From Stenotrophomonas maltophilia (GTDB lineage Bacteria > Pseudomonadota > Gammaproteobacteria > Xanthomonadales > Xanthomonadaceae), in contig NZ_NERD01000002.1 of assembly GCF_002799155.1 (NCBI RefSeq), positions 4,078,501 to 4,142,500 of the forward strand: DNA of 64,000 bases, written 5' to 3'. Both the position numbers and the translations under genes were made by a program. Below the pieces are notes generated by a model that saw only the letters and a list, made by a program, of their open reading frames with translations, did not search any database and was not told the origin of the DNA. Shown here piece after piece: positions 25,789 through 33,954 of this stretch. Within the stretch, counting starts at the first letter, position 1. Every line of letters begins with the position of its first letter.

Positions 25789-25883
25789 CGGGGGTGCCTG
25801 GATCTGCCAGGCTGAGAGAGTCCCTTGGAACCTGATCCGGTTTGCACCGGCGTAGGGAGCTTTGAGCCGCAGCCACACCCCCG
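25789..25883 (+). promoter_or_regulatory. TPP riboswitch (THI element)
   Basis: The conserved THI-box parts are all present in order: GGGGTGCC, CTGAGAGAGTCCC, GGAACCTGATCCGG and CACCGGCGTAGGGA. The closing helix P1 is a perfect 8-bp match between CGGGGGTG (25789-25796) and CACCCCCG (25876-25883). It lies 62 bp before the TonB-dependent receptor start. Thiamin pyrophosphate binding would be expected to repress the downstream receptor and PnuT-like transporter genes. Confidence 0.96.
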
Positions 25884-25945
25884 TCATGGGCCGGTGCACC
25901 TGCGCGCCGTCGCTTCGTCTCCCTTGTTGTCCGAAGACGAACCGA

Positions 25946-28135
25946 ATGAACCGCTGCCTGCGCCCCACCCTGCTCTCCCTCGCCCTCTGCGCCGCACTGC
26001 CGCTGCACGCCAGCGAGGCCGAGGTGTCCCCCGATGCGGCTGCCACCGGCGCCGAGCGCTCGCCCACCGAACTGGCGGCGGTACGCGTGCAGGCCGGCAG
26101 ACCGAAGGCCGATACCGCGCGCGTGAACGCCTTCGGTGGTGGTTCCTGGAAGGACACGCCGGCGTCGGTGAACGTGCTTGAGCGCGATTACCTTGATCGC
26201 CGCCAGGTGCGTTCGCTGTCCGAACTGGCCAGCAACGATGCCTCGCTGGGCGATGCGTATGCGCCGGTGGGCTACTACCAGAACATCGCCATCCGCGGCT
26301 TCGCCCTGGACGCCGCCACCGGCTACCGCTTCAACGGCCTGTCCATCGCCGGCGAACAGCGCCTGGCGTTGGAGAACGTGCAGTCGGTGGAGATCCTCAA
26401 GGGTGAAGCCGGCCTGGCCGCAGGCGTGATGGCGCCCGGCGGCATCATCAACTACATCGGCAAGCGCCCGGCCGAAGTGCGCACCGCCACGCTCGGTACC
26501 GATTCGGAAGGCTCGCGCTACGTCGCCGTCGATGTCGGCCACTGGATCACGCCGCGCCTCGGCCTGCGCCTGAACGCCGCTTGGGATTCCAGCAATTCCT
26601 ATGTCGAGCACGCCGATGGCCGCCGCAATTTCTACTCGCTGGCGGCCGACTGGCTGATCGGCGAGCGCGGCAAGCTGGAAGTGGATGCCAACTACCAGAC
26701 CAGCTCGCAGCGCTCGGTGTCCGGCTACCAGCTGCTGGGCGCGCGCGAGCTGCCGCACGGCGTGGATCGCGAATTCCTGCCCGGCTACCAGCCCTGGCAG
26801 CGTCCGGTCGACATTGCCAGCACCAACATCACCGCGCTGCACACCTACGACTTCAACGATGCGTGGCAGTCGCGCGTCTCGGTCGGTCACAGCCGCTCGG
26901 TGATCGATGACAACGTCGCCTTCGCCTACGGCTGCTACTACGCCACGCAATGCGCCGATGGCAGCCTGCCGGGCAACTACTTCGCCCCCAATGGCGATTA
27001 CGACGTCTACGACTACCGCAGCCCGGACGACACCCGCCGCAACCAGCAGGCCCGCGCCGAGCTGCGCGGCCGCTTCGAGACCGGCAGCGTCGGCCATCAG
27101 CTGACCGTCGGTGCCGACTACTTCCGCCGCACCGTGGACAAGCGCCCGAGCGTCAACGAGTACGTCGGCACCAGCAACATCCACGACGCGCAGGTGCCGG
27201 TGTTCGAGCCGTCGCCGAAGATGCCCGGCCCCTCCGCACGACGCCTGGACAGCCGCCAGACCGCGTTCTTCGCGCTGGACCGGATGAGCTTCGGTGATGA
27301 CTGGCAGTGGCTGGCCGGCGGCCGCTTCGTGCGCCTGGACGAGCGCGCCTACGACAAGCGTGGAAACCCGCAGCGGCACAGCCGCCTGTCGCGCTTCCTG
27401 CCGCAGGCCGCGGTGGTGTGGAAGGCCACCGACCGGCTCAACGCCTACGCCAGTTACGTGCGCGGCATTTCGCTGGGCCAGGAAGCGCCGTTCTGGACCA
27501 GCAATGCCGACACCTTCCTGCCGTCGGTGCAGTCGCGGCAGCTGGAAGTGGGCGTGAAGTACGTGCCCGTCGAGGCGCTGACCCTGGGTGCGGCGGTGTT
27601 CCGCATTTCGCAGCCTTACCAGTACGCCAAGCCCGACAGCAGCGACGTGGGCTACACCTTCGTCGAGGAAGGCACGCAGGCCCACACCGGCCTGGAGCTG
27701 ACCGCCAACGGCCAGCTGACCGAGGCGCTGCAGATCGTGGCCAGCGCCAGCGTGCTGCAGGCGCGCGCGCGCGACACCGGAACGCCGGCCTATGAAGGCC
27801 ATCAGCTGGTGAACGTGCCGAAGGTACGCGCCAGCGTACACGTAGCCTACGCGCTGCCGTTCGTGCAGGGCCTGGATGTCACTGGCGGCTGGCGCTATGC
27901 CGGTGCCAACGTGGCGCGCGCCGACGGTGGCGTGCGCGCACCGGACTACTCGGTGTTCGATGCCGGCCTGCGCTTCCAGCATCGCCTGCGCGAGCGTGCG
28001 GTGACCTGGAACCTGTCGGTGGACAACGTGTTCAACCACTTCTACTGGCGCGATACCGGCAGCAGCGGCGGTGACTACTACCTGTTCCCCGGCGCTCCGC
28101 GACAGGCCCGCCTGTCGGTGACGTTCGCGCTGTGA
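25946..28135 (+). CDS. TonB-dependent outer-membrane receptor, predicted thiamin uptake
   Basis: This 729-residue receptor has a signal peptide (start MNRCLRPTLLSLALC), a plug domain ('DTPASVNVLERDYLDRRQ', 'NIAIRGFALD', 'VEILKGEAGLAAGVMAPGGIINYIGKRP') and a 22-strand-type barrel ending in 'RQARLSVTFAL'. Its sequence resembles FhuA/siderophore receptors, but the TPP riboswitch in its leader and the overlapping PnuT-like gene point to thiamin or a thiamin precursor as substrate. ATG 25946 lies after the riboswitch; the frame is open into the riboswitch itself, which is an artefact. Confidence 0.92.
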   Translation: MNRCLRPTLLSLALCAALPLHASEAEVSPDAAATGAERSPTELAAVRVQAGRPKADTARVNAFGGGSWKDTPASVNVLERDYLDRRQVRSLSELASNDASLGDAYAPVGYYQNIAIRGFALDAATGYRFNGLSIAGEQRLALENVQSVEILKGEAGLAAGVMAPGGIINYIGKRPAEVRTATLGTDSEGSRYVAVDVGHWITPRLGLRLNAAWDSSNSYVEHADGRRNFYSLAADWLIGERGKLEVDANYQTSSQRSVSGYQLLGARELPHGVDREFLPGYQPWQRPVDIASTNITALHTYDFNDAWQSRVSVGHSRSVIDDNVAFAYGCYYATQCADGSLPGNYFAPNGDYDVYDYRSPDDTRRNQQARAELRGRFETGSVGHQLTVGADYFRRTVDKRPSVNEYVGTSNIHDAQVPVFEPSPKMPGPSARRLDSRQTAFFALDRMSFGDDWQWLAGGRFVRLDERAYDKRGNPQRHSRLSRFLPQAAVVWKATDRLNAYASYVRGISLGQEAPFWTSNADTFLPSVQSRQLEVGVKYVPVEALTLGAAVFRISQPYQYAKPDSSDVGYTFVEEGTQAHTGLELTANGQLTEALQIVASASVLQARARDTGTPAYEGHQLVNVPKVRASVHVAYALPFVQGLDVTGGWRYAGANVARADGGVRAPDYSVFDAGLRFQHRLRERAVTWNLSVDNVFNHFYWRDTGSSGGDYYLFPGAPRQARLSVTFAL

Positions 28136-28713
28136 GCGGCGTGATGCTCGAGTGGACCGCCGCGCTGTGCAGCATCCTCGGCGTCTGGCTGATGGCCCGG
28201 CGACGGTTGGTGGCGTGGCCAGTGGGCCTGCTGTCGGTGACGCTGTACGGGCTGGTCTTCGCCGAGGCCAAGCTGTATTCGGATACGCTGCTGCAGGTCG
28301 CCTTCGGTGGTTTCCTGGTGTATGGCTGGCTCAACTGGCGGCAGCACGCCGCCGATGAGGGCAGCGTCCGCATCGTGCCGTTGGCGCGCGGCAAGCTGCT
28401 GCGCGACCTGGCCATCGGCCTGTGCAGTGGCGTGGCGCTGGGTGCGGCCATGCATACCTTCACCGATGCCGCGCTGCCATGGCTGGACGCGATGCTGACC
28501 GCGCTGAGCCTGGTCGGCCAGTGGTGGCAGGCGCGCCGCCACGTGGCCTGCTGGTGGGTGTGGATCGCGGTGGACGTGGTCTACGTGGGTGCGTACCTTT
28601 TCAAGTCGCTGCACGTGACCGCCGCGTTGTACGTGTTCTTCCTCGGCCTGGCCGTGTTCGGCCTGCGCGCGTGGAGCGCGGCCGCGCGCGAGCCGCAGGT
28701 GGCAACGCAGTAG
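28132..28713 (+). CDS. pnuT: PnuC-family transporter, PnuT-like (thiamin)
   Basis: This protein of about 193 residues is a multi-helix inner-membrane protein of the PnuC vitamin-transporter family, with characteristic 'WPVGLLSVTLYGLVFAEAK', 'LYSDTLLQVAFGGFLVYGW' and 'VDVVYVGAYLF' segments. It starts with GTG that overlaps the receptor stop (GTGA); ATG 28144 is an alternative. Co-transcription under the TPP riboswitch supports the thiamin-specific PnuT type over nicotinamide-riboside PnuC. REP hairpins follow. Confidence 0.88.
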   Translation: MSGVMLEWTAALCSILGVWLMARRRLVAWPVGLLSVTLYGLVFAEAKLYSDTLLQVAFGGFLVYGWLNWRQHAADEGSVRIVPLARGKLLRDLAIGLCSGVALGAAMHTFTDAALPWLDAMLTALSLVGQWWQARRHVACWWVWIAVDVVYVGAYLFKSLHVTAALYVFFLGLAVFGLRAWSAAAREPQVATQ

Positions 28714-28803
28714 AGCCACGCCATGCGTGGCTGGGCCACCGGTAGCCGCCAACCTTGGTTGGCGCGCGCCTGACGACCAAGCTCATCCACGCACGGCGTG
28801 GAT
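28714..28803. repeat. Cluster of three REP-like palindromes
   Basis: AGCCACGC/GCGTGGCT (28714-28732, preceded by GTAG), GCCAACC/GGTTGGC (28748-28763) and ATCCACGC/GCGTGGAT (28785-28803, followed by CTAC) form a cluster between two convergent genes. The outer two are in inverted orientation with GTAG/CTAC heads, as in SMAG dimers. Confidence 0.8.
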
Positions 28804-29223
28804 CTACTTCGGCTCCAGTACCAGGCCCAGCCGCAACGGTTGGCGCATGTCGGGCGGCGGTGCCGCCTGCAACGGCGCGGCCTGCAGCATCGCGCGCAGG
28901 TCGGCGTCGACCTGGGCGTCACCCAGGCTGTCGAATTCGAGTTTCGAAATGCGGCCATCCGCCGTGATCCACACGCTCACCGGCAGCGGCGTCGGTGCGT
29001 CGGGGTGTGCCTGCAGCCATTCCAGTACACGCTGCGCGTGCGGGTCCTGCTCCTGCTGCAGGCGCTGCTGCAGCTGGCCGCCCACGGCGGCAGCATAGGC
29101 CATCCAGTGCGCAGGAGCTTCCTGCGCGGAAACGCTGGCACTCCCCAGTGCCAATGCGCCGAACAACGCGGCCAGTGGCCGCCACCAGCGGCGTACGCCG
29201 GTCCTGTTTGCTGCCATGACCAT
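28804..29223 (-). CDS. Exported protein with a TonB C-terminal-like domain
   Basis: This 139-residue protein has a signal or anchor (WWRPLAALFGALALGSASVSA), then a helical segment, then 'PLPVSVWITADGRISKLEFDSLGDAQVDADLRAML', the beta-alpha-beta pattern of TonB C-terminal domains. It lacks the long proline linker of true TonB, so it could be a short energy-transducer partner or an unrelated periplasmic protein. It is convergent with the riboswitch-controlled receptor operon. ATG 29223 (MVMAANR) is chosen; MAANR two codons later also fits. Confidence 0.7.
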   Translation of the reverse strand: MVMAANRTGVRRWWRPLAALFGALALGSASVSAQEAPAHWMAYAAAVGGQLQQRLQQEQDPHAQRVLEWLQAHPDAPTPLPVSVWITADGRISKLEFDSLGDAQVDADLRAMLQAAPLQAAPPPDMRQPLRLGLVLEPK

Positions 29224-29321
29224 CGCCAGCCTCCTGCGCTCCCATCCAGCGCGCCATGGTCGGCGCACTGGATGACAGGGAGATGGCACCCTGCTGCATT
29301 GCTTCGGCCCGCCCAGATGAA

Positions 29322-30164
29322 TCAGCCTCCGACGACTGCCAGTTCGGCGTCCTCAAGCGCGCGCCCGTTCTCAAGGAGCCAGCGCTCCTGGAAGGCGTGC
29401 CTGGCCGACCAGCCAATCTCCTTCAGATACCAGGCATTGACCGATCCACCCACCACCGCACCAATGGCAGGGATGGCTTGCAGTGCCTTGCGCTTGGTCA
29501 TGTTGATCCCCAGCTGCTTTGCAAGGGTTTTGACCGCGATAACGCCGGCTTCTTTGCTGAATCGGTCTGTTGCAGCCTTCTCCGCAAGCTTTTTCCATGT
29601 CGTTTTGGCGATGCTGACCTGGACCATGCGAAGCGTAGTCAATGCGGCCGTTTTCTCCGCCATTTCATTTGCACTGGACGCAGAGAGAATTGCGAGCATG
29701 AAGTCCTTGTCTTCTTTCGACTTTGCCTCGAACCCGTAGCAGGCACCAATCTTGTGGATCGTACGAAGTGCCAGCACAAGCACCATGGGAATGTCCGCCG
29801 CGATGCCGAAGATTCCTGCAGCGCCGGTAGCAGCACCCTCCGCGCCGGCCATGCCAATCGCCCAGTTGTGGACTTCGTCGGCCAGTTCATCCGACCGCTG
29901 AAGGCCCAGCGTCTTCAGTTCATTCAAGCTGGAGACGCCGGCATCACGGGTGAGGTCGCCGGTGTCGGTAAGCCATTCAGCCGCTGAAGAAGACAGGTCG
30001 AGGATGCCCCGCATGGCGGCTTCAGGAACCACTTTTCCGATCAACCATGAAACCGGTGCAAGTGCTTTTCCGGCGGTCTGGGAAATGACCGAAGGCTCTT
30101 CATTCTTCCATTCGACGATTGCTTTCCATTGCTGCTGTTCGTAAGGGGTCAGTTCCACTTGCAT
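29322..30164 (-). CDS. EcsC-family protein
   Basis: This 280-residue protein begins MQVELTPYEQQQWKAIVEWKN. It has the glycine/alanine-rich amphipathic stretch 'GAEGAATGAAGIFGIAADIPMVLVLALRTIHKIGACYGF' (29.6-29.9 kb), which matches the EcsC domain. Further segments 'LAKQLGINMTKRKALQAIPAIGAVVGGSVNAWY' are typical of this family. The role is not firmly known. Codon choice here is a little less GC-extreme than in the neighbours (several AAA, TTT and GAA codons), which may point to later acquisition. Confidence 0.85.
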   Translation of the reverse strand: MQVELTPYEQQQWKAIVEWKNEEPSVISQTAGKALAPVSWLIGKVVPEAAMRGILDLSSSAAEWLTDTGDLTRDAGVSSLNELKTLGLQRSDELADEVHNWAIGMAGAEGAATGAAGIFGIAADIPMVLVLALRTIHKIGACYGFEAKSKEDKDFMLAILSASSANEMAEKTAALTTLRMVQVSIAKTTWKKLAEKAATDRFSKEAGVIAVKTLAKQLGINMTKRKALQAIPAIGAVVGGSVNAWYLKEIGWSARHAFQERWLLENGRALEDAELAVVGG

Positions 30165-30261
30165 TCTCCGTCGGTCCTTGTGCGACCCCAGCCATGTGGC
30201 GGGGCGCCTCGGTATCGGCCAGCGGAGAACCTTCTTGAGCCTGCATTCCTCTTGATGAGGT

Positions 30262-31236
30262 TCACTCGCCCAGGTCGGCCAGCACCTTGCGCGAGGGCGC
30301 GAAGAAGGTCACGCCGGTGGTGGCGGTGGAGAAATCGAGGATGCGGTCGTGCAGCGGTGCAGGATTGCCGATGAACATGCGCTCGAGCATCTTCTCGATC
30401 ACCCACAGGCGGCGCGTGTAGCCGATGAAGTAGGTGCCGTACTCGCCGCGGCCCGGGTTGGCGAACGGCATGTTGTCACGCAGGATCTCGTGCTCGCCGT
30501 CGGCGTCCTCAATGGTGCACAGGGTCTTGTGCGATTTCTGCGCATCGGCCGGCGCATCGTCCAGCTCGATGTTGTCGTGCTTGGTGCGGCCGATGATCGC
30601 TTCCTGCGCCTCGGTTTTCTGTGCGCGCCAGGCATCGAGGTTGTGCAGGTACTTCTGCACCACCACGTAGCTGCCACCGGCATGCGCCGGGTCTTCATCG
30701 CCGACGATGGTGGCTTCCGGCAACGACAGCCCCTCCGGGTTGGCGGTGCCATCGACGAAGTCGAGCAGGTCGCGGCCATCGAAGTAGCGGAATCCGGCCA
30801 CGTCATCGACGGTTTCCACCGCATCACCGAACGCCATCAGCAGGTTGCGCTCGAACGCCACGATCAGGTCCATGGTGCGTGCGCGGATGTGATACAGCAG
30901 GTCTCCGGGCGTGGACACGGCGGTGTGGGTCGCGCCCTTGATCTCGCGGAACGGCTTCAGTTCGCGTGGCGGCGTGCTGCCCACCAGCGGCTGCCACACG
31001 CGGTGGCCGATGGCCACGTTGCAGGTGAACGTGCGCTCGATCTCGCGGATGGCGGTGTTCTTGATCAGATCATCGGTGCTGGCCAGCACCTCGCGCGCCT
31101 TGGCGATCGACGCCTCATCGTCCTTCACCTTCAGCACCAGGAACGCCGCCGAATGGGTGAGCGGCGCAGTGATCTGCTGCGGCTCGTTGTCGAGCGTGTG
31201 GTTGAGGGCGGTGATCGGTGCGGGCTGGGAATTCAC
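30262..31236 (-). CDS. Dyp-type heme peroxidase (YfeX-like)
   Basis: This 324-residue heme peroxidase has the GxxDG-type motif as 'DFVDGTANPEG' with the catalytic aspartate, a proximal histidine candidate in 'IIGRTKHDNIELDD', and 'NMPFANPGRGEYGTYFIGYTR' at the heme edge. There is no export signal, so it is cytoplasmic, as for YfeX/DypB relatives. It would use hydrogen peroxide to oxidise organic substrates or act on porphyrins. It appears monocistronic, 97 bp after the EcsC stop on the same strand. Confidence 0.92.
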   Translation of the reverse strand: MNSQPAPITALNHTLDNEPQQITAPLTHSAAFLVLKVKDDEASIAKAREVLASTDDLIKNTAIREIERTFTCNVAIGHRVWQPLVGSTPPRELKPFREIKGATHTAVSTPGDLLYHIRARTMDLIVAFERNLLMAFGDAVETVDDVAGFRYFDGRDLLDFVDGTANPEGLSLPEATIVGDEDPAHAGGSYVVVQKYLHNLDAWRAQKTEAQEAIIGRTKHDNIELDDAPADAQKSHKTLCTIEDADGEHEILRDNMPFANPGRGEYGTYFIGYTRRLWVIEKMLERMFIGNPAPLHDRILDFSTATTGVTFFAPSRKVLADLGE

Positions 31237-31363
31237 GGCAGTTCCTGCTGGCTTCAGACGGATGCACCGCTGGTGGCGATGCGCCGGCGATCATAGCGGA
31301 ACCGCCTGGCCGGCGGCGGAGCGGTTCTCGTTCCGCAGCCAGCACCGGAGCACTACTCCTGCG

Positions 31364-31564
31364 TCAACTGGAACTGCGGCGGGCGACGCAGGCATGCAGG
31401 ATCGGCGGCACGCCCTGAAAACCAAGCGCACCCAGCGCCTGCTGCGCGGTGGTGTCCACAAGCACCACCTGCACGGTATTGCCATCGGCCTGCTGCACGT
31501 ATGCGCGAAGGGGGGGCTGCATGCGGAATCCGCTATCCGGTGGGCTGAAGGTATGTCCGCGCAT
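31364..31564 (-). CDS. Possible small protein, unknown
   Basis: A 66-residue frame begins MRGHTFSPPDSGFRMQPPL and contains 'DGNTVQVVLVDTTAQQALGALGFQG', which has a plausible amphipathic protein pattern. A GAGG lies about 9 nt before the ATG. It follows the ax21 terminator by about 20 bp. I recognise no family and cannot exclude chance; the remaining 127 bp up to the Dyp gene show nothing else. Confidence 0.35.
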   Translation of the reverse strand: MRGHTFSPPDSGFRMQPPLRAYVQQADGNTVQVVLVDTTAQQALGALGFQGVPPILHACVARRSSS

Positions 31565-31585
31565 TACCGATGCCTCAGGGTCCCG

Positions 31586-31618
31586 GAAAAAGTGAAGCCC
31601 GGCGCAGGGCCGGGCTTC
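31586..31618 (-). terminator. Rho-independent terminator of ax21
   Basis: GAAGCCCGGC / GCCGGGCTTC (10-bp stem, 31594-31618 on the plus strand) is followed on the minus strand by CACTTTTT. It lies 66 bp after the ax21 stop. Confidence 0.85.
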
Positions 31619-31683
31619 GGTTGGCGTGTGGGAGAGAGAGAGAGTCACACGCCAGCACAACACGCACTAACGACAGGCGTTTG

Positions 31684-32259
31684 TTACCAGGTGAAGCGCG
31701 GGCCCACGAACCACTCGCGGTCGCCGGCCTTGGCCAGCTTCACTTCGCCGCTCAGGCCCCAGTTCTGGTTGAACTTGGCGGTGGCACCGACGCGGCCGTA
31801 GAACTCGCCGTCCGGGTTGATGCCGTGCTTCTTGGTGTAGTCCTCGTAGCCGGCCATCACGTAGCCTTCCACGTACGGGTTGAACGCGGTGCGCACGCCG
31901 ACTTCGGTCGAGTAGCCGTTGAAGTCCAGGCCGTGCTTCATGTCGAACTTCTGATACGCGACGCGCGCCACCAGGTCGGTGTTCGGCGCGATGCCGTAGT
32001 TGTAACCGGCGCCGATGCGCCACTGGTCGACGTCGTTCTTGAACGTGTCGGTCTCCTGCGCGCTGTAGTCGCCGAAGATATGGAAGTTCGGGTGCACCGC
32101 CACGGAACCCTTCACCTTCCAGCCATCGGCGTCGCCGCCCTTGGCATCGGTGTTCACGTAGCCGCCTTCAACGTAGTTGTACGACAGGCCATCGGTTGCC
32201 GATGCAGCGAACGGCAGAGCAGCCAGAAGACCCAGGGCGAGCAGCGAATTCTTGTTCAT
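31684..32259 (-). CDS. ax21: Ax21-family outer-membrane beta-barrel protein
   Basis: This 191-residue protein has a signal peptide (MNKNSLLALGLLAALPFAASA) and repeated amphipathic beta-strands ('YNYVEGGYVNTD', 'GWKVKGSVAVHPNFHIFGDYS', 'GLDFNGYSTEVGVRTAFNP', 'GYEDYTKKHGINPDGEFYGRVG', 'WFVGPRFTW'). These are typical of Ax21 proteins of Xanthomonas and Stenotrophomonas. The terminal aromatic residue fits an outer-membrane barrel. Earlier claims that Ax21 is a quorum or immune-triggering signal were withdrawn, so only the structural role is stated. The leader can form a hairpin over the ribosome-binding site. Confidence 0.92.
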   Translation of the reverse strand: MNKNSLLALGLLAALPFAASATDGLSYNYVEGGYVNTDAKGGDADGWKVKGSVAVHPNFHIFGDYSAQETDTFKNDVDQWRIGAGYNYGIAPNTDLVARVAYQKFDMKHGLDFNGYSTEVGVRTAFNPYVEGYVMAGYEDYTKKHGINPDGEFYGRVGATAKFNQNWGLSGEVKLAKAGDREWFVGPRFTW

Positions 32260-32337
32260 CGGGACACACCTTTAATTATTTTGGTTTCGTCGGCCGCCTC
32301 CCGGGAGGGGAGGGAGAGGAGGCGGTCGACAGGTGTG
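32260..32337 (-). promoter_or_regulatory. Structured 5' leader of ax21 with partly sequestered ribosome-binding site
   Basis: On the minus strand the leader has CACACCT (32331-32337) complementary to AGGTGTG (32265-32271), which includes the AAAGG Shine-Dalgarno region just before ATG 32259. Inside this, CCGCCTCC pairs with GGAGGCGG (32318-32325 / 32294-32301). An A/T-rich loop lies between. Whether this regulates translation is inference from complementarity. Confidence 0.5.
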
Positions 32338-32419
32338 AATTATCCGTTAGGGGGTCTAATCAACCCTGAATATTGAACTGACTGGTGTATAAATAAGGCT
32401 TCCATTCAGGGAACTCCAC

Positions 32420-33424
32420 ATGCTGCACGCGTCCGTAGCTTCACTGCTGTTTCCGCCCCATGCGCGCCGCACAGTGCGGGGGCTGCTGCTCGTCGTCCTG
32501 CCGATGATGCTGCTGCCAGCCAACGCAGCCGAGCGCACCCAGCCTTCCGCGCGCATCGTGGTACAGACAGACGACGTCACACGTTTCTTCAGCGTGCTCG
32601 ATGCCAGTGGAGGAAAACCGAGTGCCGAAGATCTGCAGCACGGCTATCTGGACACCGGCACGGATGCATTGCGCAGTTTCACCGATAGCCGCATCGGCTC
32701 GATGGAACGTTTGGCCAGGACCATCCAGGACAAGCCGGCGTTGTTCGCCAAGGCGCGCACCTGCGCGACGGCGCTGCCGGAGATCCGCTCGCGGGTTGCC
32801 AACGCACTTGATCGGTTGGGCACGCTGCTCCCCTCCGCACGATTTCCTCCGATCACCGTACTGGTAGGGCGGGGCAACAGTGGCGGCGTCACCACCGAGG
32901 ATGGTGTGGTGATCGGATTGGAAGCACTGTGCAACGCTGACTGGATGCAGGCCGATGTGAGCGATCGATTCGTCCACCTGATCGCCCATGAGTACGTGCA
33001 CGTGCAACAGCCCGGTGCGAGCGTCGATGTGGCGCAGCCCACCCTGCTCTATCAGACGTTGCTTGAAGGCGGCGCCGAGTACGTGGGCGAACTGATCTCA
33101 GGGCAGCCGGCCAACACGCATCTGCTTCGTTGGACGCAGGGCCGAGAATGTGCGCTGGAGCGTGCGTTCGTGCAGGACAGTGCAGGCACCGATCATTCGC
33201 AGTGGCTGTACAACGGCCCCGGTGATGAAGCGCGACGCGGAGATCTCGGTTACTGGATCGGGTACCGCATCGCCCGCGACTATGTTTCGCGCGCGCCAGA
33301 CCGGACCAAAGCCATCGCCACGCTGCTGGATGTACGCCCCGACACCGCCGCGACCGTGCTGGAGGCGAGCGGATGGCAGCCTGCCTGCATTGGTGGAAAA
33401 GGTGCGGACAGGCATCTGCTGTGA
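32420..33424 (+). CDS. Exported putative zinc metallopeptidase (HExxH)
   Basis: This 334-residue protein has an N-terminal hydrophobic export segment (LLLVVLPMMLLPANA) and a zinc motif H-E-x-x-H as 'LIAHEYVHVQQPG', with a glutamate candidate for the third ligand in 'LLEGGAEYVGELISGQ'. This pattern resembles DUF2268-like or gluzincin-type secreted proteases. The substrate is unknown. It is divergent from ax21. A 211-bp gap without a recognised feature follows, before the lipoprotein gene. Confidence 0.8.
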   Translation: MLHASVASLLFPPHARRTVRGLLLVVLPMMLLPANAAERTQPSARIVVQTDDVTRFFSVLDASGGKPSAEDLQHGYLDTGTDALRSFTDSRIGSMERLARTIQDKPALFAKARTCATALPEIRSRVANALDRLGTLLPSARFPPITVLVGRGNSGGVTTEDGVVIGLEALCNADWMQADVSDRFVHLIAHEYVHVQQPGASVDVAQPTLLYQTLLEGGAEYVGELISGQPANTHLLRWTQGRECALERAFVQDSAGTDHSQWLYNGPGDEARRGDLGYWIGYRIARDYVSRAPDRTKAIATLLDVRPDTAATVLEASGWQPACIGGKGADRHLL

Positions 33425-33635
33425 GATCGGCTTCATACAGATGAATTGGCGAAGTTGAACAGGCGCAAGGCGCGCCGCCGACGTAGATCAGCTCGCCTGA
33501 TCCCGCTTGTTAATGTTGGGTCAGAAGCGGGCTTCACAGTGCTTCCACGTACTCAAATTCCAGCTGAAAGCGCTTGGTAGCGCCGGGAACAAACGCCGCT
33601 ATATTCCAGCTTCCCCAGACGAAGGAGGGAGTGCA

Positions 33636-33908
33636 ATGAACCTGAACCCGCAACACATGAAGACGGCCCGCGCACTTGCTGTAGCGCTCATCGCCACCGT
33701 AAGCCTCGGGGCTTGCGCCACCTACAAGGACGAGTTCGCAACCATCAACTCGCGTCTCGACCAGCTCGACGTCAAGGTGCAGGGCGCTGCGCAGAGTGCG
33801 GAGTCCGCCAACCAGTCCGCACAGCAGGCCAACCAGCGTCTGGACCAGATCGAAGGCCGCGTGCAGCAGCTTGAAAGGGCACCCGTCGGCCGCAAGCCGC
33901 GCGGATAA
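33636..33908 (+). CDS. Lpp/OprI-like alanine-zipper lipoprotein
   Basis: This 90-residue protein has a lipobox (VSLGAC at about 22-27). Its heptad-rich helix 'INSRLDQLDVKVQGAAQSAESANQSAQQANQRLDQIEGRVQQLE' resembles the trimeric coiled coil of murein lipoprotein. The C-terminus is VGRKPRG, so there is no terminal lysine of the kind linked to peptidoglycan in E. coli Lpp. A strong AAGGAGG precedes ATG 33636. The next gene, 46 bp downstream, is an L,D-transpeptidase, the class of enzyme that attaches Lpp to the wall. Confidence 0.88.
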   Translation: MNLNPQHMKTARALAVALIATVSLGACATYKDEFATINSRLDQLDVKVQGAAQSAESANQSAQQANQRLDQIEGRVQQLERAPVGRKPRG

Positions 33909-33954
33909 TCGCTCCCGCACTGTTTGAATTGATCCACCTCTGTATCGGGACCCA

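Noticed and set aside
25862..25945. Upstream in-frame start of the thiamin TonB receptor
   Set aside because: It lies within the TPP riboswitch helix; the signal peptide starts at 25946.
31684..32259. Ax21 as a quorum-sensing or immune-activating signal
   Set aside because: Those functional claims were withdrawn; the sequence supports only an outer-membrane barrel.
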